Shown here piece by piece: positions 17,436 to 27,432 of a DNA stretch of 64,000 nt. The translations under genes and the position numbers were made by a program. Location: positions 1 through 64,000 of the forward strand of contig NZ_ADVG01000005.1 in the NCBI RefSeq assembly GCF_000178855.1, given 5' to 3'. Within the stretch, counting starts at the first letter, position 1. The number at the start of each line of letters is the position of its first letter. Under the pieces are notes generated by a model. It saw nothing but the letters and a program-made list of their open reading frames with translations. It was not told the origin of the DNA and ran no database searches. The stretch comes from Ktedonobacter racemifer DSM 44963 (lineage in GTDB: Bacteria > Chloroflexota > Ktedonobacteria > Ktedonobacterales > Ktedonobacteraceae).

Positions 17436-19280
17436 ATGTCGCAATCCTTGTCCATCGATTCACAGGCTCGATGGAAACAGCGTTTTCGCGCCCCTACGCT
17501 CTCCTGGTCCCAGGTCGCGGCGCATGCACCCGACCGGGGCCTCGTAGCGAGCAACCTTTCAGGGAGCTATCAACTCCACTCCTGGGATGTATCAACGGGT
17601 GAGCTCAGGCAGGTCAGCTATGCTCCAAAGGGGGTGTTCATTGGACGCCTCTCTGGTGATGGCCACTTCATCTACTACTTACATGATGAGGATGGTGATG
17701 AAATGGGGCGTTTTGTACGTGTTCCTTTTACAGGAGGCAAGCCACAGGAGCTTACGCCTGAATTTCCTCCCTACTTTGCCGACCCCTATCTCAATCCAAC
17801 TGGGACTATGCTGGGCTTCCTGGTTGGCAAACCAGAAGGGGTAGATCTCTATGTTGTGCCGCTTGGCCCCAATGACGGCGTTGGCGCGCCACGCTGGGTC
17901 TTTCATAATCCAGTGCCTGGACTGTTGGGGAGAAGGTTGCTGGCTCTCTCCAGCGCGGGGACGACTGCGATCATGATCTCAAAGCCACACAATCCTTCTA
18001 CTTATGAGGGGTTGCTGGCTATCGATCTGGCGACGGGCGAGTGCATTGACCAGTTGCAGGCGGAGCCAGGCACCTCTGTTGCATTGGGGGATTACTCTCC
18101 TGTATCGGGTGATGAACGCCTGTGGGCAACGATCCAGCGTGGCGATACACGGCAGCACCTCATCTGGAATCCACGCACCGGTGAGCGTCTCTCGCTCGAC
18201 CTGAGTGGTTTAATGGGTGCGTCTCCCTGCTCCTGGTCATCAGATGGCACACGCCTGCTTTTATGGCAAGAAGATCAGGGCCACAAACGCTTTGCCATCT
18301 TTACCCTTGCTGAGCAGAGTATCCAGGTCTTGAGCGAGTTGCATGGGACATATTGGAGTAGCTACTTTGGCAACACTGGCGAGATCTATACGCACTGGGG
18401 GATGATTCAGGATGGGAGTGTAGTCGGTCCAGAAATTGTGTCTTTGGACGCGATTTCTGGCTCACAACGGCATCCTCTTGTTGTCTTGGATCCGGTTCCA
18501 TCTGGACGTCCCTGGCAGTCGGTGTCGTTTTCCTCGTCTGATGGGCAACAGGTACAAGCCTGGCTCATTACGCCTGAGAGATCGGGGCCCTATCCAACCA
18601 TCATTGATTTGCATGGAGGACCACATATGCAGCGTATGGTTGATCCGGCCCCCGATCTGCAGATGTGGGTAGATCATGGCTTCGCGGTCCTCTCCGTCAA
18701 TTACCGGGGGTCAACTGGCTTTGGCATGGCCTTTGAGCAGTGTATTGTGGGCAATGCCGGTCATTGGGAGGTCGAAGATATTGTTGCAGCTCGCTCCTGG
18801 CTTGTTACTGAGGGACTAGCTCGCCCGGAGGCTGTGATGCTGACCGGCTGGTCGTATGGCGGCTATTTGACCCTGCTTGCGCTTGGCAAATATCCTGACC
18901 TCTGGGCTGCTGGCATGGCAGGTATCGCCATTGCTGATTGGGGCCTCCTTTACGAAGATACCCACGAGGCATTAAAAGTATCGCTACCCATCCGGCTGCT
19001 GGGGGGGACACCAGAAGAGAAACCAGCACAATACCAGATCAGCTCCCCCATCAACTATGCTGAACAGGTCAAGGCGCCTGTACTGGTCATCCAGGGGCGT
19101 CATGATCGTGGTTGCCCGCCTCGGCAGATGGAACAGTATGTAGCTCGCCTGCAAGCGCTAGGCAAGCGGATTGAAATCGACTGGTTCGACTCTGGTCACG
19201 GCTCGCTCCACGTTGAGGAGGAGATTGGCCTGTACGAGCGGATGCTGACATTCGCGCTCACAGCTCTCAAGGCGAAGTAA
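17436..19280 (+). CDS. S9-family prolyl oligopeptidase-like peptidase
   Basis: A 614-aa serine peptidase. Start ATG 17436 follows GAGGAG by nine bases; there is open frame upstream without support. Residues about 20-350 form a beta-propeller (WSSDGTRLLLW, DGDEMGRFVRVP and similar blades). The C-terminal alpha/beta-hydrolase domain carries Ser473 in GWSYGGY, Asp557 in GRHDRGCP and His588 in DSGHGS, a complete triad in the right order. No signal peptide, so it is cytoplasmic and probably hydrolyses short peptides or acylated amino acids. It stands alone with a strong terminator behind it. Confidence 0.88.
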   Translation: MSQSLSIDSQARWKQRFRAPTLSWSQVAAHAPDRGLVASNLSGSYQLHSWDVSTGELRQVSYAPKGVFIGRLSGDGHFIYYLHDEDGDEMGRFVRVPFTGGKPQELTPEFPPYFADPYLNPTGTMLGFLVGKPEGVDLYVVPLGPNDGVGAPRWVFHNPVPGLLGRRLLALSSAGTTAIMISKPHNPSTYEGLLAIDLATGECIDQLQAEPGTSVALGDYSPVSGDERLWATIQRGDTRQHLIWNPRTGERLSLDLSGLMGASPCSWSSDGTRLLLWQEDQGHKRFAIFTLAEQSIQVLSELHGTYWSSYFGNTGEIYTHWGMIQDGSVVGPEIVSLDAISGSQRHPLVVLDPVPSGRPWQSVSFSSSDGQQVQAWLITPERSGPYPTIIDLHGGPHMQRMVDPAPDLQMWVDHGFAVLSVNYRGSTGFGMAFEQCIVGNAGHWEVEDIVAARSWLVTEGLARPEAVMLTGWSYGGYLTLLALGKYPDLWAAGMAGIAIADWGLLYEDTHEALKVSLPIRLLGGTPEEKPAQYQISSPINYAEQVKAPVLVIQGRHDRGCPPRQMEQYVARLQALGKRIEIDWFDSGHGSLHVEEEIGLYERMLTFALTALKAK

Positions 19281-19297
19281 CGCTGCCTCATGGAAAA

Positions 19298-19343
19298 TAT
19301 TGAACCAGAGCGGCAAAGGTGACTTTGCCGCTCTGGTTCAATA
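19298..19343 (+). terminator. Rho-independent terminator of the S9 peptidase
   Basis: Perfect 21-bp arms (beginning TATTGAACCAGAGCGG) with a 4-base loop, 18 bases after the peptidase stop, followed by a run of T at 19352-19358. Confidence 0.8.
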
Positions 19344-19472
19344 GAAATATGTCTTTTTTTGCAGATAAAGTGGCGAGAACTCTCGTAAGAGCAGAACAGC
19401 CATGAGAAACCGTCTCTTTTCTCTCATTTTTTGATGACATGCCATGTTATCTGGCAGCGACGCCAAATAATG

Positions 19473-20620
19473 GAGCTTACGCAAGTTTGCTGATAAATGA
19501 AATTCTTCAACGAGCTAGCAGTCTTTCACGAAATATAAAATCGCCAGTTGTTCATGCTTCACAAACCCCATACGCATGTTAATGGAGAGCATGGGAGCAT
19601 TCAATGCATCATTAACCGTACGCAGTACGGTATAGCCATGCTGCTGGGCGTAGCGTATGCCGCGCAGCTTTAACGCGGTAGCAATGCCCATGCGCCGGTA
19701 AGAGCGCAACGTTCCAGTGAGACCGGTGGAAATCAGCTTGCTGCTCGGTTGAGCGCCCATAAATGAGAGGCCAACATACTCGCCATTATGCACCGCGACA
19801 ATAAAAGCTTCTGGTACAATTTCGGGATGATACAGGAAACGAGCACAAAAGAGTTCAAAGCTGATAGGGCTGCGTGGTTCAGTTGCCGGGACATCCTGGC
19901 GTATTTGCCAATCTAATGCATACAGCTTGCGATCGCGTTCCGGGTCACCCGCCAGTTCTTCCAACGTTTTCAGGACAATTCCCTGTTCGCTTAAGCGCTG
20001 TTCCACTTCGAGATAAGGCCCGAGATCAAAGGTTGTAAGATCCAGCCGCGATTCCCATTTGCGCTGCTCCTCACGAAAGCCGCGCTGCTGCAAAAAGCGG
20101 ACAGACTGGGATTGATCCTCCTGTGTCTGCGTCCTGATTTGCACAGGTTCAAATGGCTGCAAAGCTTCTAGCATATGTGTATAGAGTTTCGAACCAATGC
20201 CCTGGTTCTGATACGTCGGGAGCACAAAAAGATTGAGAAAGAATTTATGTGGATGATATTTATGAATCCTCTGGGTATATTCGCCCCAGGCGACAGGCCG
20301 CTCCTCCATCTCAACCATCCAGCGCCGGTGCTTGCACATGGGATCACGTAAATCATCAGCCAGGCGCACTTCCTCAACAGTTACTGACGCTTCCGAATAG
20401 ACAGCGTTCTGGATATCGCACAGAGCGGCATAATCAGCAGGAGCAAAAAGGCGCAACGAAGCAGACATGCAAACTCTCCTCAAGTGGTGAAAAACAGGGG
20501 AAATACATTTTTAGACCATTAAAAGTTGGAATAGCATACTAGCATAAAGTACGCTTTTGTCGCAAGTGTATCTCGGCTTGCAATTTTACAATTTCGGTCT
20601 CAGCAAACTTGCGTAAGAAT
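19473..20620. mobile_element. Putative gene-carrying mobile cassette (acetyltransferase)
   Basis: CTTACGCAAGTTTGCTGA at 19476-19493 has its exact inverse at 20600-20617, and the similarity extends inward (GAAATT on both sides after a few mismatches). The 9-mer CAAATAATG lies at 19464-19472 and again at 20621-20629, outside both ends but offset by three bases from the left repeat. The unit contains only an acetyltransferase gene. This looks like a transposon without its own transposase. The three-base offset keeps the confidence moderate. Confidence 0.45.
19515..20468 (-). CDS. GNAT-family N-acetyltransferase, two-domain
   Basis: A 317-aa protein from ATG 20468, with GAGGAG seven bases upstream. 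The first GNAT domain shows the acetyl-CoA loop as YQNQGIGSKLYTHML (about residues 95-110). A second one appears near the C-terminus (TGTLRSYRRMGIATALKLRG, about 260-280). Two tandem GNAT folds of this length are common among acetyltransferases of unknown small-molecule substrate. The inverted repeats around it suggest it travels as cargo. Confidence 0.8.
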   Translation of the reverse strand: MSASLRLFAPADYAALCDIQNAVYSEASVTVEEVRLADDLRDPMCKHRRWMVEMEERPVAWGEYTQRIHKYHPHKFFLNLFVLPTYQNQGIGSKLYTHMLEALQPFEPVQIRTQTQEDQSQSVRFLQQRGFREEQRKWESRLDLTTFDLGPYLEVEQRLSEQGIVLKTLEELAGDPERDRKLYALDWQIRQDVPATEPRSPISFELFCARFLYHPEIVPEAFIVAVHNGEYVGLSFMGAQPSSKLISTGLTGTLRSYRRMGIATALKLRGIRYAQQHGYTVLRTVNDALNAPMLSINMRMGFVKHEQLAILYFVKDC

Positions 20621-20894
20621 CAAATAATGTAGCAAACGTTAGCGTTTCCCGTATCAGTTACACCTACTCCAACAAATTCTGAAAGAAAGGAAGGGTCTCT
20701 GGCTACCTAGTGCAAAAGCACACGACCTATTCGGGATAAAAGAAGGCAAGCACAATCTATACTATGGAGAAGATGCCAGGCTAGCCTTGCCTTCGTCTTG
20801 CCTCTGCGCATCAAGCACATGCTTGCTCATTTGATGTCTATACCGCGCTCCTTGCACGCGTCGCTGCCTTCATGCTCGCCATACAAAGATGAAA

Positions 20895-21200
20895 TCACTG
20901 GTGATGTTGTTGCTCGCCGCCAGCAGCATTGCGGTCGTTATAATGTTGGATGTGTTCGATGATAGCCTGATCGATTATGACTTGCTCTATGAGGTGCTGT
21001 GGATCGGTGTGCTGCGTCTCACGCGCTTCTTCCATCAAACTGCCGATCATCAAGCCACGGCGATAGGTGGCTTCCCCCTCGGCATCTCTCTGGTTGTCTG
21101 GCCTGGATTGTGTGGAAGAGCCTATCAATGTGGGGAGAAAGAGCAAAAAGAGGAGAAATAAGCCAACGATAATCACGGTAATCAGGGTACCTGTATCCAT
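20895..21200 (-). CDS. Small single-span membrane protein
   Basis: A 101-aa protein with AAGAAGGTG before ATG 21200. Residues 5-26 form one hydrophobic helix (ITVIIVGLFLLFLLFLPTLI), and the rest is a charged tail rich in Glu, Gln and His. Function unknown. No neighbour shares its transcript: an IS630 element lies upstream and a gene-free 270 bases downstream. Confidence 0.6.
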   Translation of the reverse strand: MDTGTLITVIIVGLFLLFLLFLPTLIGSSTQSRPDNQRDAEGEATYRRGLMIGSLMEEARETQHTDPQHLIEQVIIDQAIIEHIQHYNDRNAAGGEQQHHQ

Positions 21201-21357
21201 TTTTTCACCTTCTTGGAATCTGATATTCTTCTTGTGCTTCTTTGTTTACATAGACGTTGAGGCGCAAACGATCCCCAATCTGATTCATCCTGGCTGTGTA
21301 TGAGTCGACGTATCTTTGCATGCGAAAAAGCTGTATGACGTTGTGATTAAGAGCAAT

Positions 21358-22548
21358 TTAGGTAATTTAAACATAATTACTGCATAATCACACGACCTTT
21401 TTGGAAAGAGCAAGATGCGGTTCATGAGAACAGCCAAAGTGAGCACAAATGCGTTCAGCCAACTGCTGAGCAGTGAGCAAACCGTCAGGTTCGACGATGG
21501 CCTGTTTCCCATGGACCCACTTGGGCTCGATGGGATTGAGCCAAGGGCTTTTCGTCGGCAAGAAGAAGGGCAAAATGCGTGTCCCTTTTCCCGCCTGTCT
21601 GACCTGCTGATTGTGCTCACGAATCCAGGTGCGCACCTGCTTACTCCCATGCCAGGAGGCGTTATCCCAGATCAGTAGCCAAGCCGTCTTGCCTTGGGCT
21701 TGCAGTTGCGTGCAACACCACTCCAGAAATTGGATCGTGAGAGCACTCACTGGGCGTCCAGTGACGAAGCGTAGCGACATCTCGCTACGCCTGGGACCGC
21801 TCAGGGGTCCTTGCTGCCACAGAACTCCATAACAGGCCAGGGCTTTAGGATCTGGATCCCTTTTTTGCCAGGGTTGCTCCACCAGGCGCACCGGCTGTTC
21901 CTCATCTTGCCACGCTGACATGCGTGGTAATGCAAAGCGGCTCCACCACACCTCGTCGGCAAACCCAATCGCCCAGTTTGACTGTTGACTACACCAAGCA
22001 ATCAAGCGATCCCGTGCGTTTTTTTTCGCAGGTACTGTGGGTCGGGGCTTGTAATCCAGTGTTTGGCCCGTTTCCAATTGGTTTTGAGTCGTTTGAGAGC
22101 TCGGCGCACGCTCTCGTCGGAGATCGGGGTCACAACGATCCCCTGCTCGAGGCTGACCTGGGCGGCCAGTTCCAAGGTCCAGGTACTGCGCTCTTTACCA
22201 AATTCGCTGGGACGGCGATGCAGCAGATCTTTCAACCGCTGGAGCCCTTCCGGCGAAAAGTTGGTGTGCAGGTGACGGGGGCGCGAAGAGCCTTCGTGCA
22301 GCACAGCCAGGCCGGAGGAATTGAAGCCATGGATGACATTGCGTACCGTTTGGTCGTCGCAACCCAGTTGCCGGGCAATGGCGATTGCCCGTTCTCCCCG
22401 GGCGCTGGCCAGCAAGATTTGGCAGCGGCGCAAGACAAAGGCATTCGATGAACGCAATCCCGCTTGGGTCTGCTGCCGTTCGTTCTCGGTCAGCGGGCGA
22501 ATAAAAATGGGGGGTCTCATGCCTTTTGTTGTACCACATTTCCTAACA
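21358..22548 (-). mobile_element. IS630-family insertion sequence
   Basis: The ends share an imperfect inverted repeat (TTAGGTAATTT near 21358 and the complement of TTAGGAAATGT near 22548). Limits are accurate to a few bases. It carries a single transposase split into two overlapping frames with a slippery A8 at the joint, and both halves look otherwise intact. Confidence 0.7.
21388..22520 (-). CDS. IS630 transposase, two frames joined by -1 frameshift
   Basis: Frame 1 (22520-22002) holds the HTH domain (ERAIAIARQLGCDDQTVRNV) and linker. Frame 2 (to 21388) holds the DDE domain: FADEVWWSRFALP, WLLIWDNASWHGSK and SPWLNPIEPKWVHGKQ. The frames overlap around 22019-22026, a run of eight A on the coding strand read as CGA AAA AAA ACG. 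That is an A-AAA-AAA slippery site, and the second half is in the -1 frame. Programmed frameshifting is known in IS630 elements, so I read this as one functional gene. Confidence 0.75.
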
Positions 22549-22687
22549 TCTCTGGTGGGAATGCACTAGCACATTGGCACGTCTAGACAGAGGCACCTTC
22601 GCCTGCTATCCTATGGATGAGATAGTATCAGGAGATCGGGATGATACATGTTGTCATCCCCACCTAATTTAGAGGGGATTATATCCA

Positions 22688-23098
22688 ATGCCTTCACGTT
22701 TCCTTTGGCTCTCGTTCCTTCGATGGGGGGTCGCGCTCGTCATTGCAGCCGCGCTGATTACAGAGATAGTCTTTCCATCCTCTTTTGGAATCCTTCCATC
22801 ATTTCGCCTTTGGAAGCTCGCTTTTAACGGTGCAGTGCTTATCGGCTGGATCGTTCTCTCCGGGTACGCTCTTCGGAAGCTAAAAGAGAAAGCTGATTTT
22901 ACCTCGTTTCGTCAAGCACTTCTCGTGAACTTTGCTCTCGTCATTGGGATGCCTCTCTTTTTTAGCCTGATGGTCTTGACCGATGGGAAACCATTGGATT
23001 TTGCCATACAGTTCGGGTTTTGTCCGGGCTTACTATTCAGCATCGGACCGCTGATCCAAATTGTTAAGTACTGGCGTCGGCCCCGACGTGCAAATTAA
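22688..23098 (+). CDS. Small membrane protein, four predicted helices
   Basis: A 136-aa protein starting MPSRFLWLSFLRWG. It has four hydrophobic stretches (about residues 10-28, 45-62, 77-95 and 106-125) and a basic C-terminus (YWRRPRRAN). No ribosome binding site is obvious beyond AGAGGG about 14 bases upstream. Function unknown; DUF4199-like small membrane proteins have similar layout, but I cannot assign a family. It lies between an IS630 and an IS4 copy. Confidence 0.6.
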   Translation: MPSRFLWLSFLRWGVALVIAAALITEIVFPSSFGILPSFRLWKLAFNGAVLIGWIVLSGYALRKLKEKADFTSFRQALLVNFALVIGMPLFFSLMVLTDGKPLDFAIQFGFCPGLLFSIGPLIQIVKYWRRPRRAN

Positions 23099-23285
23099 CC
23101 AGCATTTACAGGTTTTCAGGCCAAGTGCTCATGGAGAAGGGGACTTCCGCTCCGGCAGAGGAGATGAATCTTACTCTCCATGGGCAACCGACACTTTTGC
23201 TAGAGATCATGAAAGGGGTTGTGAAAGCAGAAAAAGAAGAGGATACTTTCTTCCAGGTAAAAACGTGAAGAAAGGAAGCCTCCCC

Positions 23286-24658
23286 ATGACCAATGAGAGC
23301 GTACCCCCACAAGAACCGGTGTGGCCCAAGCCCAATGAGAAGCAACTCCTCCTGGTTTTTGAGCAAAGTTGTCAAGACCTATGCCGTCCAGCCAAAAAGC
23401 GTGCGGGCCGGCCTGCCACGGTCAGTTGGAGCCACTTATGTTTGGCGATTATGATCTGCTTTTTACGCGGCTGGAACGCGCAATTGGAGGTGTGGTGGCT
23501 CATTGTCGGTGAACATTTCGGCGGCTTTGCCCCGGTGAAAGTGAGTGATCAAGCCATTTACAACCGCATTGAGCGGGCAGCAATACCGCTGTACTGGCTC
23601 TTTGAACACGTGAGCGCCTGGCTGCGGAGGCGTCTGGCTCCTTGGGAAGATCGTCGTCTCGCTCCCTGGGCCGCAGCGGTCTACGCCGCAGATGCCAGCA
23701 CCTTGGATCAGATATCGCGCTTTTTGCCTTGGTTACGTGCTCTGGCGGAGGGGATACACGCCTGCTGGCAGGCCAGATCAGTGCCTTGTTTGATGTGCGT
23801 CTGCAACAATGGGTGCGCGTGGATTACTGGTCGAACGCTCGCGATCACTGCAAGACACATGTTCTGACCCTGGTGGAACGCGTGCAAGCAGGCACATTGC
23901 TACTCTTTGATCGCGGCTATCTCAGCTTCGCTTTCTTCGACCAGCTTTCTGCCCGAGGAATCTGGTGGATCAGTCGGTACGCCCATCAGGTGAGCTATCA
24001 GGTGTCTCACGTGTGTTATCAAGCCGATGGGGTGCTCGATGCGATCGTCTACTTGGGAACCTCTTCCTCCAACCAGGCCCGTGATCCCGTGCGCTTGGTC
24101 CAATTCTGGCTTCACGGGCGGCATTATCGCTACCTGACCAATGTGCTTGATCCACATGTGTTGAAGCTTTCGGACGTGGTGAACTTATATGTGCGCAGAT
24201 GGGATATTGAATTGGCCTTCCGGGCGATTAAAGATCATCTCAATCTGCACCACCTGTGGAGCGCGAAGCGGGCGGTGGTGCAGGTGCAACTGTGGTGCTG
24301 CCTCATCCTGGCTCAGGTCTATCATGCCTTACAGGTGGAAATTGCTGGACAAGCAGGCGTGGAGGTCTTTGAGGTTTCCCTCGATCTGCTGATCCGCCTG
24401 ACTCCTGGCTGGCTCTCGCGTAGACTGACTCCCCTAGAGCATGCGGTGCGCTTTGGCCGCGATCTGGGTCTGATTCGTCCCTCGACTCGCCATCACATCG
24501 AGGTTCCCTGGATCGATCCCTGTTGGGTCGTCCCCCCACCTCCCGAGGCGGTTCAACCTCGGGAGATGGTTCGCTATCGTTCCCAGACCAGAGGCACTGG
24601 AACCAAGAGAGTTGGTCTCGTCAGGCTCAAAGCTGGCAAGCTCCATTTGTTGGAGTAG
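23286..24658 (+). pseudogene. IS4-family transposase, frameshifted
   Basis: Starts at ATG 23286 after AAAGGAAG. The first 155 codons include SWSHLCLAIMICFLRGW and YAADASTLDQISRFLP, with the first catalytic Asp in the ADAST motif. Near 23750 one G is missing from a G-run and the frame changes. The remainder then reads GDTRLLAGQISALFDVRLQQ, LLLFDRGYLSFAFFDQL and YVRRWDIELAFRAIKDHLN (the Y-R-E-K signature with the catalytic Glu). Rejoining the frames gives a normal 457-aa IS4 transposase, so this is a recent single-base inactivation. Confidence 0.8.
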
Positions 24659-24764
24659 GTGCGTATCAGTTGGGATATACTTGCAGCAAGAACATGTATT
24701 GCCCAGACTTTGTTTCAACGAAATGTATTATGCTAAATTGAAGCGAGATGATGAGGACAGAAAG

Positions 24765-25388
24765 ATGGTTCAAACAGATTGGACGGTTTTACTCTTAGGC
24801 GGATCATCAGGAGTAGGCAAAACAACGGTTGCAGAACAAATAGGACGTCATCTTGGCATTTCCTGGCTCCAGCTGGATGATTTTCGTTTAGCTTTGCAAT
24901 GGGGTCTCGCTTCTCTTTTGCCGGAGCATCACATCGAAGCACTGAACTTCTTTAATGATCCTACTGTCTGGCAATCGGCTCCAGAACATCTTTGCAAAGG
25001 TTTAATTACCATGGGCGAAAGCATGGTGCCCTCTCTTGAAATCGTCGTAAACAATCACGTTGATACTGCTGCTCCCACGGTGATTGAAGGAGATGGCATT
25101 CTCCCTTCCTTGTTTGCTCAACCATCATTTCAACGTCACCGAACAACAGGGCGAGTACGGGCAGTGTTTCTCGTAGAACCGGAAGAAGAACGTATTTTTG
25201 CCAATATCATAGAACGACAACGGGGTACACAAAACCAATCTGAGGCAGAATTACGAACAGAGGCACGAACCAAATGGTTGTATGGACAATGGCTCACTAA
25301 AGAAGCTCAACAGTATGATTTGCCTGTACTTCCCCCGCGCCCTTGGTCGACGCTTTTCGAGCGTCTATTGTCGGCTTTCGCTCTTTAA
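24765..25388 (+). CDS. P-loop kinase-like protein
   Basis: A 207-aa protein from ATG 24765, with GAGGA upstream; the open frame before it is IS4 sequence. A Walker A loop (GGSSGVGKTT, residues 12-21) follows the first strand, then a DxD-like segment (WLQLDDFRLAL). VIEGDGILPSL and VRAVFLVEPEEERI fit the later strands of small-molecule kinases such as 2-phosphoglycerate or adenylylsulphate kinases. The substrate is unknown. It lies just outside the left end of the 25423-29149 element. Confidence 0.7.
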   Translation: MVQTDWTVLLLGGSSGVGKTTVAEQIGRHLGISWLQLDDFRLALQWGLASLLPEHHIEALNFFNDPTVWQSAPEHLCKGLITMGESMVPSLEIVVNNHVDTAAPTVIEGDGILPSLFAQPSFQRHRTTGRVRAVFLVEPEEERIFANIIERQRGTQNQSEAELRTEARTKWLYGQWLTKEAQQYDLPVLPPRPWSTLFERLLSAFAL

Positions 25389-25422
25389 ATTTTTTCATCC
25401 CCATGGCAATCGTCTACTCTTC

Positions 25423-25557
25423 TAGTAAATAAGCTGAAATCCGCAACGATTTTAAGGTGAACCTGGGAGAATCAGCGCGAATTGTAGGAATTCGCCAGGT
25501 AGCATCAGGAGAAACCGCTTCTCATCTGAGGTACGAGCAGAAAATTCTGTAAATAGG
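25423..25557 (+). repeat. 135-bp inverted repeat, left copy
   Basis: Begins TAGTAAATAAGCTGAAATCC and ends CTGTAAATAGG. Equals the reverse complement of 29015-29149 except one base (25445 region C versus T). No coding potential. Confidence 0.9.
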
Positions 25558-26280
25558 CATTTTATATGACGTATTCTTTAGCAGAAAGGTAATCCTTTCA
25601 TGGCTCAAACAGATAGGCCTGAAGCACTTTTAGATGCAGCCCAACTTATTTTCCAACCCGCCGATGATGTAGAAGCTGTTGTCAATAATTTTTTACAGCG
25701 TTGGGGAGGATGGACATTGGACGTTTTTGCCCGTGTGCTACAACAAACAGATGAAACTGATCCCGACGAATTGGCTCAAGATGATAAACTCTTCGCACTC
25801 TTAGCGCTCGGCTTCTTGGCTTACCCAGAAGCTTCCGCACTTTTGTTCCCTTTCATTCATTCACCCAAACGGACTGAACGTTGGGTCAGCACACTCTCTT
25901 TGGGCCTTCTTAGAGAGTCTGCTGTTTGTCCTCTCCTACAACAAATGCTTCTCGAAGACCTCCTCAATCCTCGTGCTTTCGATCATGATTCCTTTTATGA
26001 TTCCAACTGGTATATGGTCCTTCGATGTCAGATTGCTTTAGTCCTTGGTGAGTGGGGAAATCCACTTGCTATTTCTCCACTCTGTGAAGCGATTCGGCAA
26101 TGTTGGGCTTTTGAAACGAACCCAAATATGTATTTTGGAAAACCTGCAAATTCATTTGAAGATTACGATTCTTGGATTATAGATTATGATCGTCTTATCG
26201 ATAGGTTATGAGATTGCCCCGATTTGAAAGAGTCCCTAAAGCTGAGATATACTCGAAGCAGATCAGAAAGGGGCTTATCA

Positions 26281-26577
26281 ATGGGAAAGAGCCAAAAGGT
26301 CTACACAAAAGAATTCAAAGAGGAAGCCGTGCGGCTGGCGCAAACATCAGGCAAGCCGATTGCACAAATAGCGCGCGAGCTGGGTATCTCCGACAGCGCG
26401 ATTCATGGGTGGCGCAAGGAATTAGCAGAACATGGGAAAGAAGCATTTCCAGGCAAAGGGCATCAAACCACGCTTGAGGAAGAAAATCGTCGCTTGAAAC
26501 GCGAAGTCGAAAGACTCCAGCAGGAGCGTGACATACTAAAAAAAGCAGTGAGCATCTTCTCACGGGAATCCAAATGA
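26281..26577 (+). CDS. IS3-family OrfA
   Basis: A 98-aa protein from ATG 26281 with AAAGGGG upstream. It has an HTH (KPIAQIARELGISDSAIHGW) and a C-terminal leucine-zipper-like coiled coil (EEENRRLKREVERLQQERDI), the normal OrfA plan of DNA binding and dimerisation. It overlaps OrfB by 4 bases at 26574-26577 (ATGA). Confidence 0.88.
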   Translation: MGKSQKVYTKEFKEEAVRLAQTSGKPIAQIARELGISDSAIHGWRKELAEHGKEAFPGKGHQTTLEEENRRLKREVERLQQERDILKKAVSIFSRESK

Positions 26578-27432
26578 AACATCAATTTATTGAACAGCAC
26601 AAGCATGAATTCTCCATTGTTATCATGTGCGATGTGCTCGGAATCTCGGAAAGCGGCTTGTATGCCTGGCGCAAACGTTCAGCCTGCCTGCGCGAACGAG
26701 AAGATGCTCATTTAACGCAGAAGATACGGCAGGTGTTTGTAACTCATCAAGGACGATATGGAAGCCCACGCATTTTGAGAGAGCTGCGTGACGAAGGGAT
26801 CACCTGCTCACGCAAACGGATCGCCAGGCTCATGCGGCAGAAGAACCTTTCTGCCAGACGTAAACGGCGTCGAGTAGTGACCACAAAAAGAGATATGGCT
26901 CATCCAGTCGCTCCCAACCTTTTAAATCGGGAATTTCGTGCTGAAGCGCCAAACAAAAAATGGGTGACGGATATCACGTATATCCCAACTCGACAAGGAT
27001 GGCTCTATCTCGCGGTCATTTTAGATCTGTATTCACGAATGGTTGTGGGATGGTCGATGTCGAGCAATTGCGATGAGAGATTAATAGAACAGGCACGCTA
27101 ACCTTGCCCTTGCCCGCCGTCGCCCTAAAGCGGGGTTGCTGCATCACAGTGATAGAGGAAGTCAGTACACTTCAAGAGCGTATCAGGCGTGTTTAGAACA
27201 AGCTGGAATACAGTCAAGTATGTCACGTAAAGGAAATTGTTGGGACAATGCCGCGATGGAGAGTTTCTTTGGAACCTTAAAAGATGAATGTGTAGGGGAA
27301 CGCATTTATTCATCACATGATGAAGCGCGATTAGCACTCTTTACCTACATGGAAGTCTATTATAATCGTGTTCGTCGGCATTCTACACTCGGATACGTAA
27401 GTCCACTGAATTATGAGCGGACGGGGAATTAA
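26574..27432 (+). pseudogene. IS3-family OrfB (integrase core), frameshifted
   Basis: The first frame runs through the HTH_21-like part (GRYGSPRILRELRDEG) and the first catalytic Asp (WVTDITYIPT). It ends at TAA 27100 after an apparent 1-2 base change in GAACAGGCACGCTAACC. The downstream frame continues with LLHHSDRGSQYTSRAY (second Asp) and SFFGTLKDEC (Glu). The break lies between the first and second catalytic residues, so this copy cannot make a functional transposase without slippage. Confidence 0.85.
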
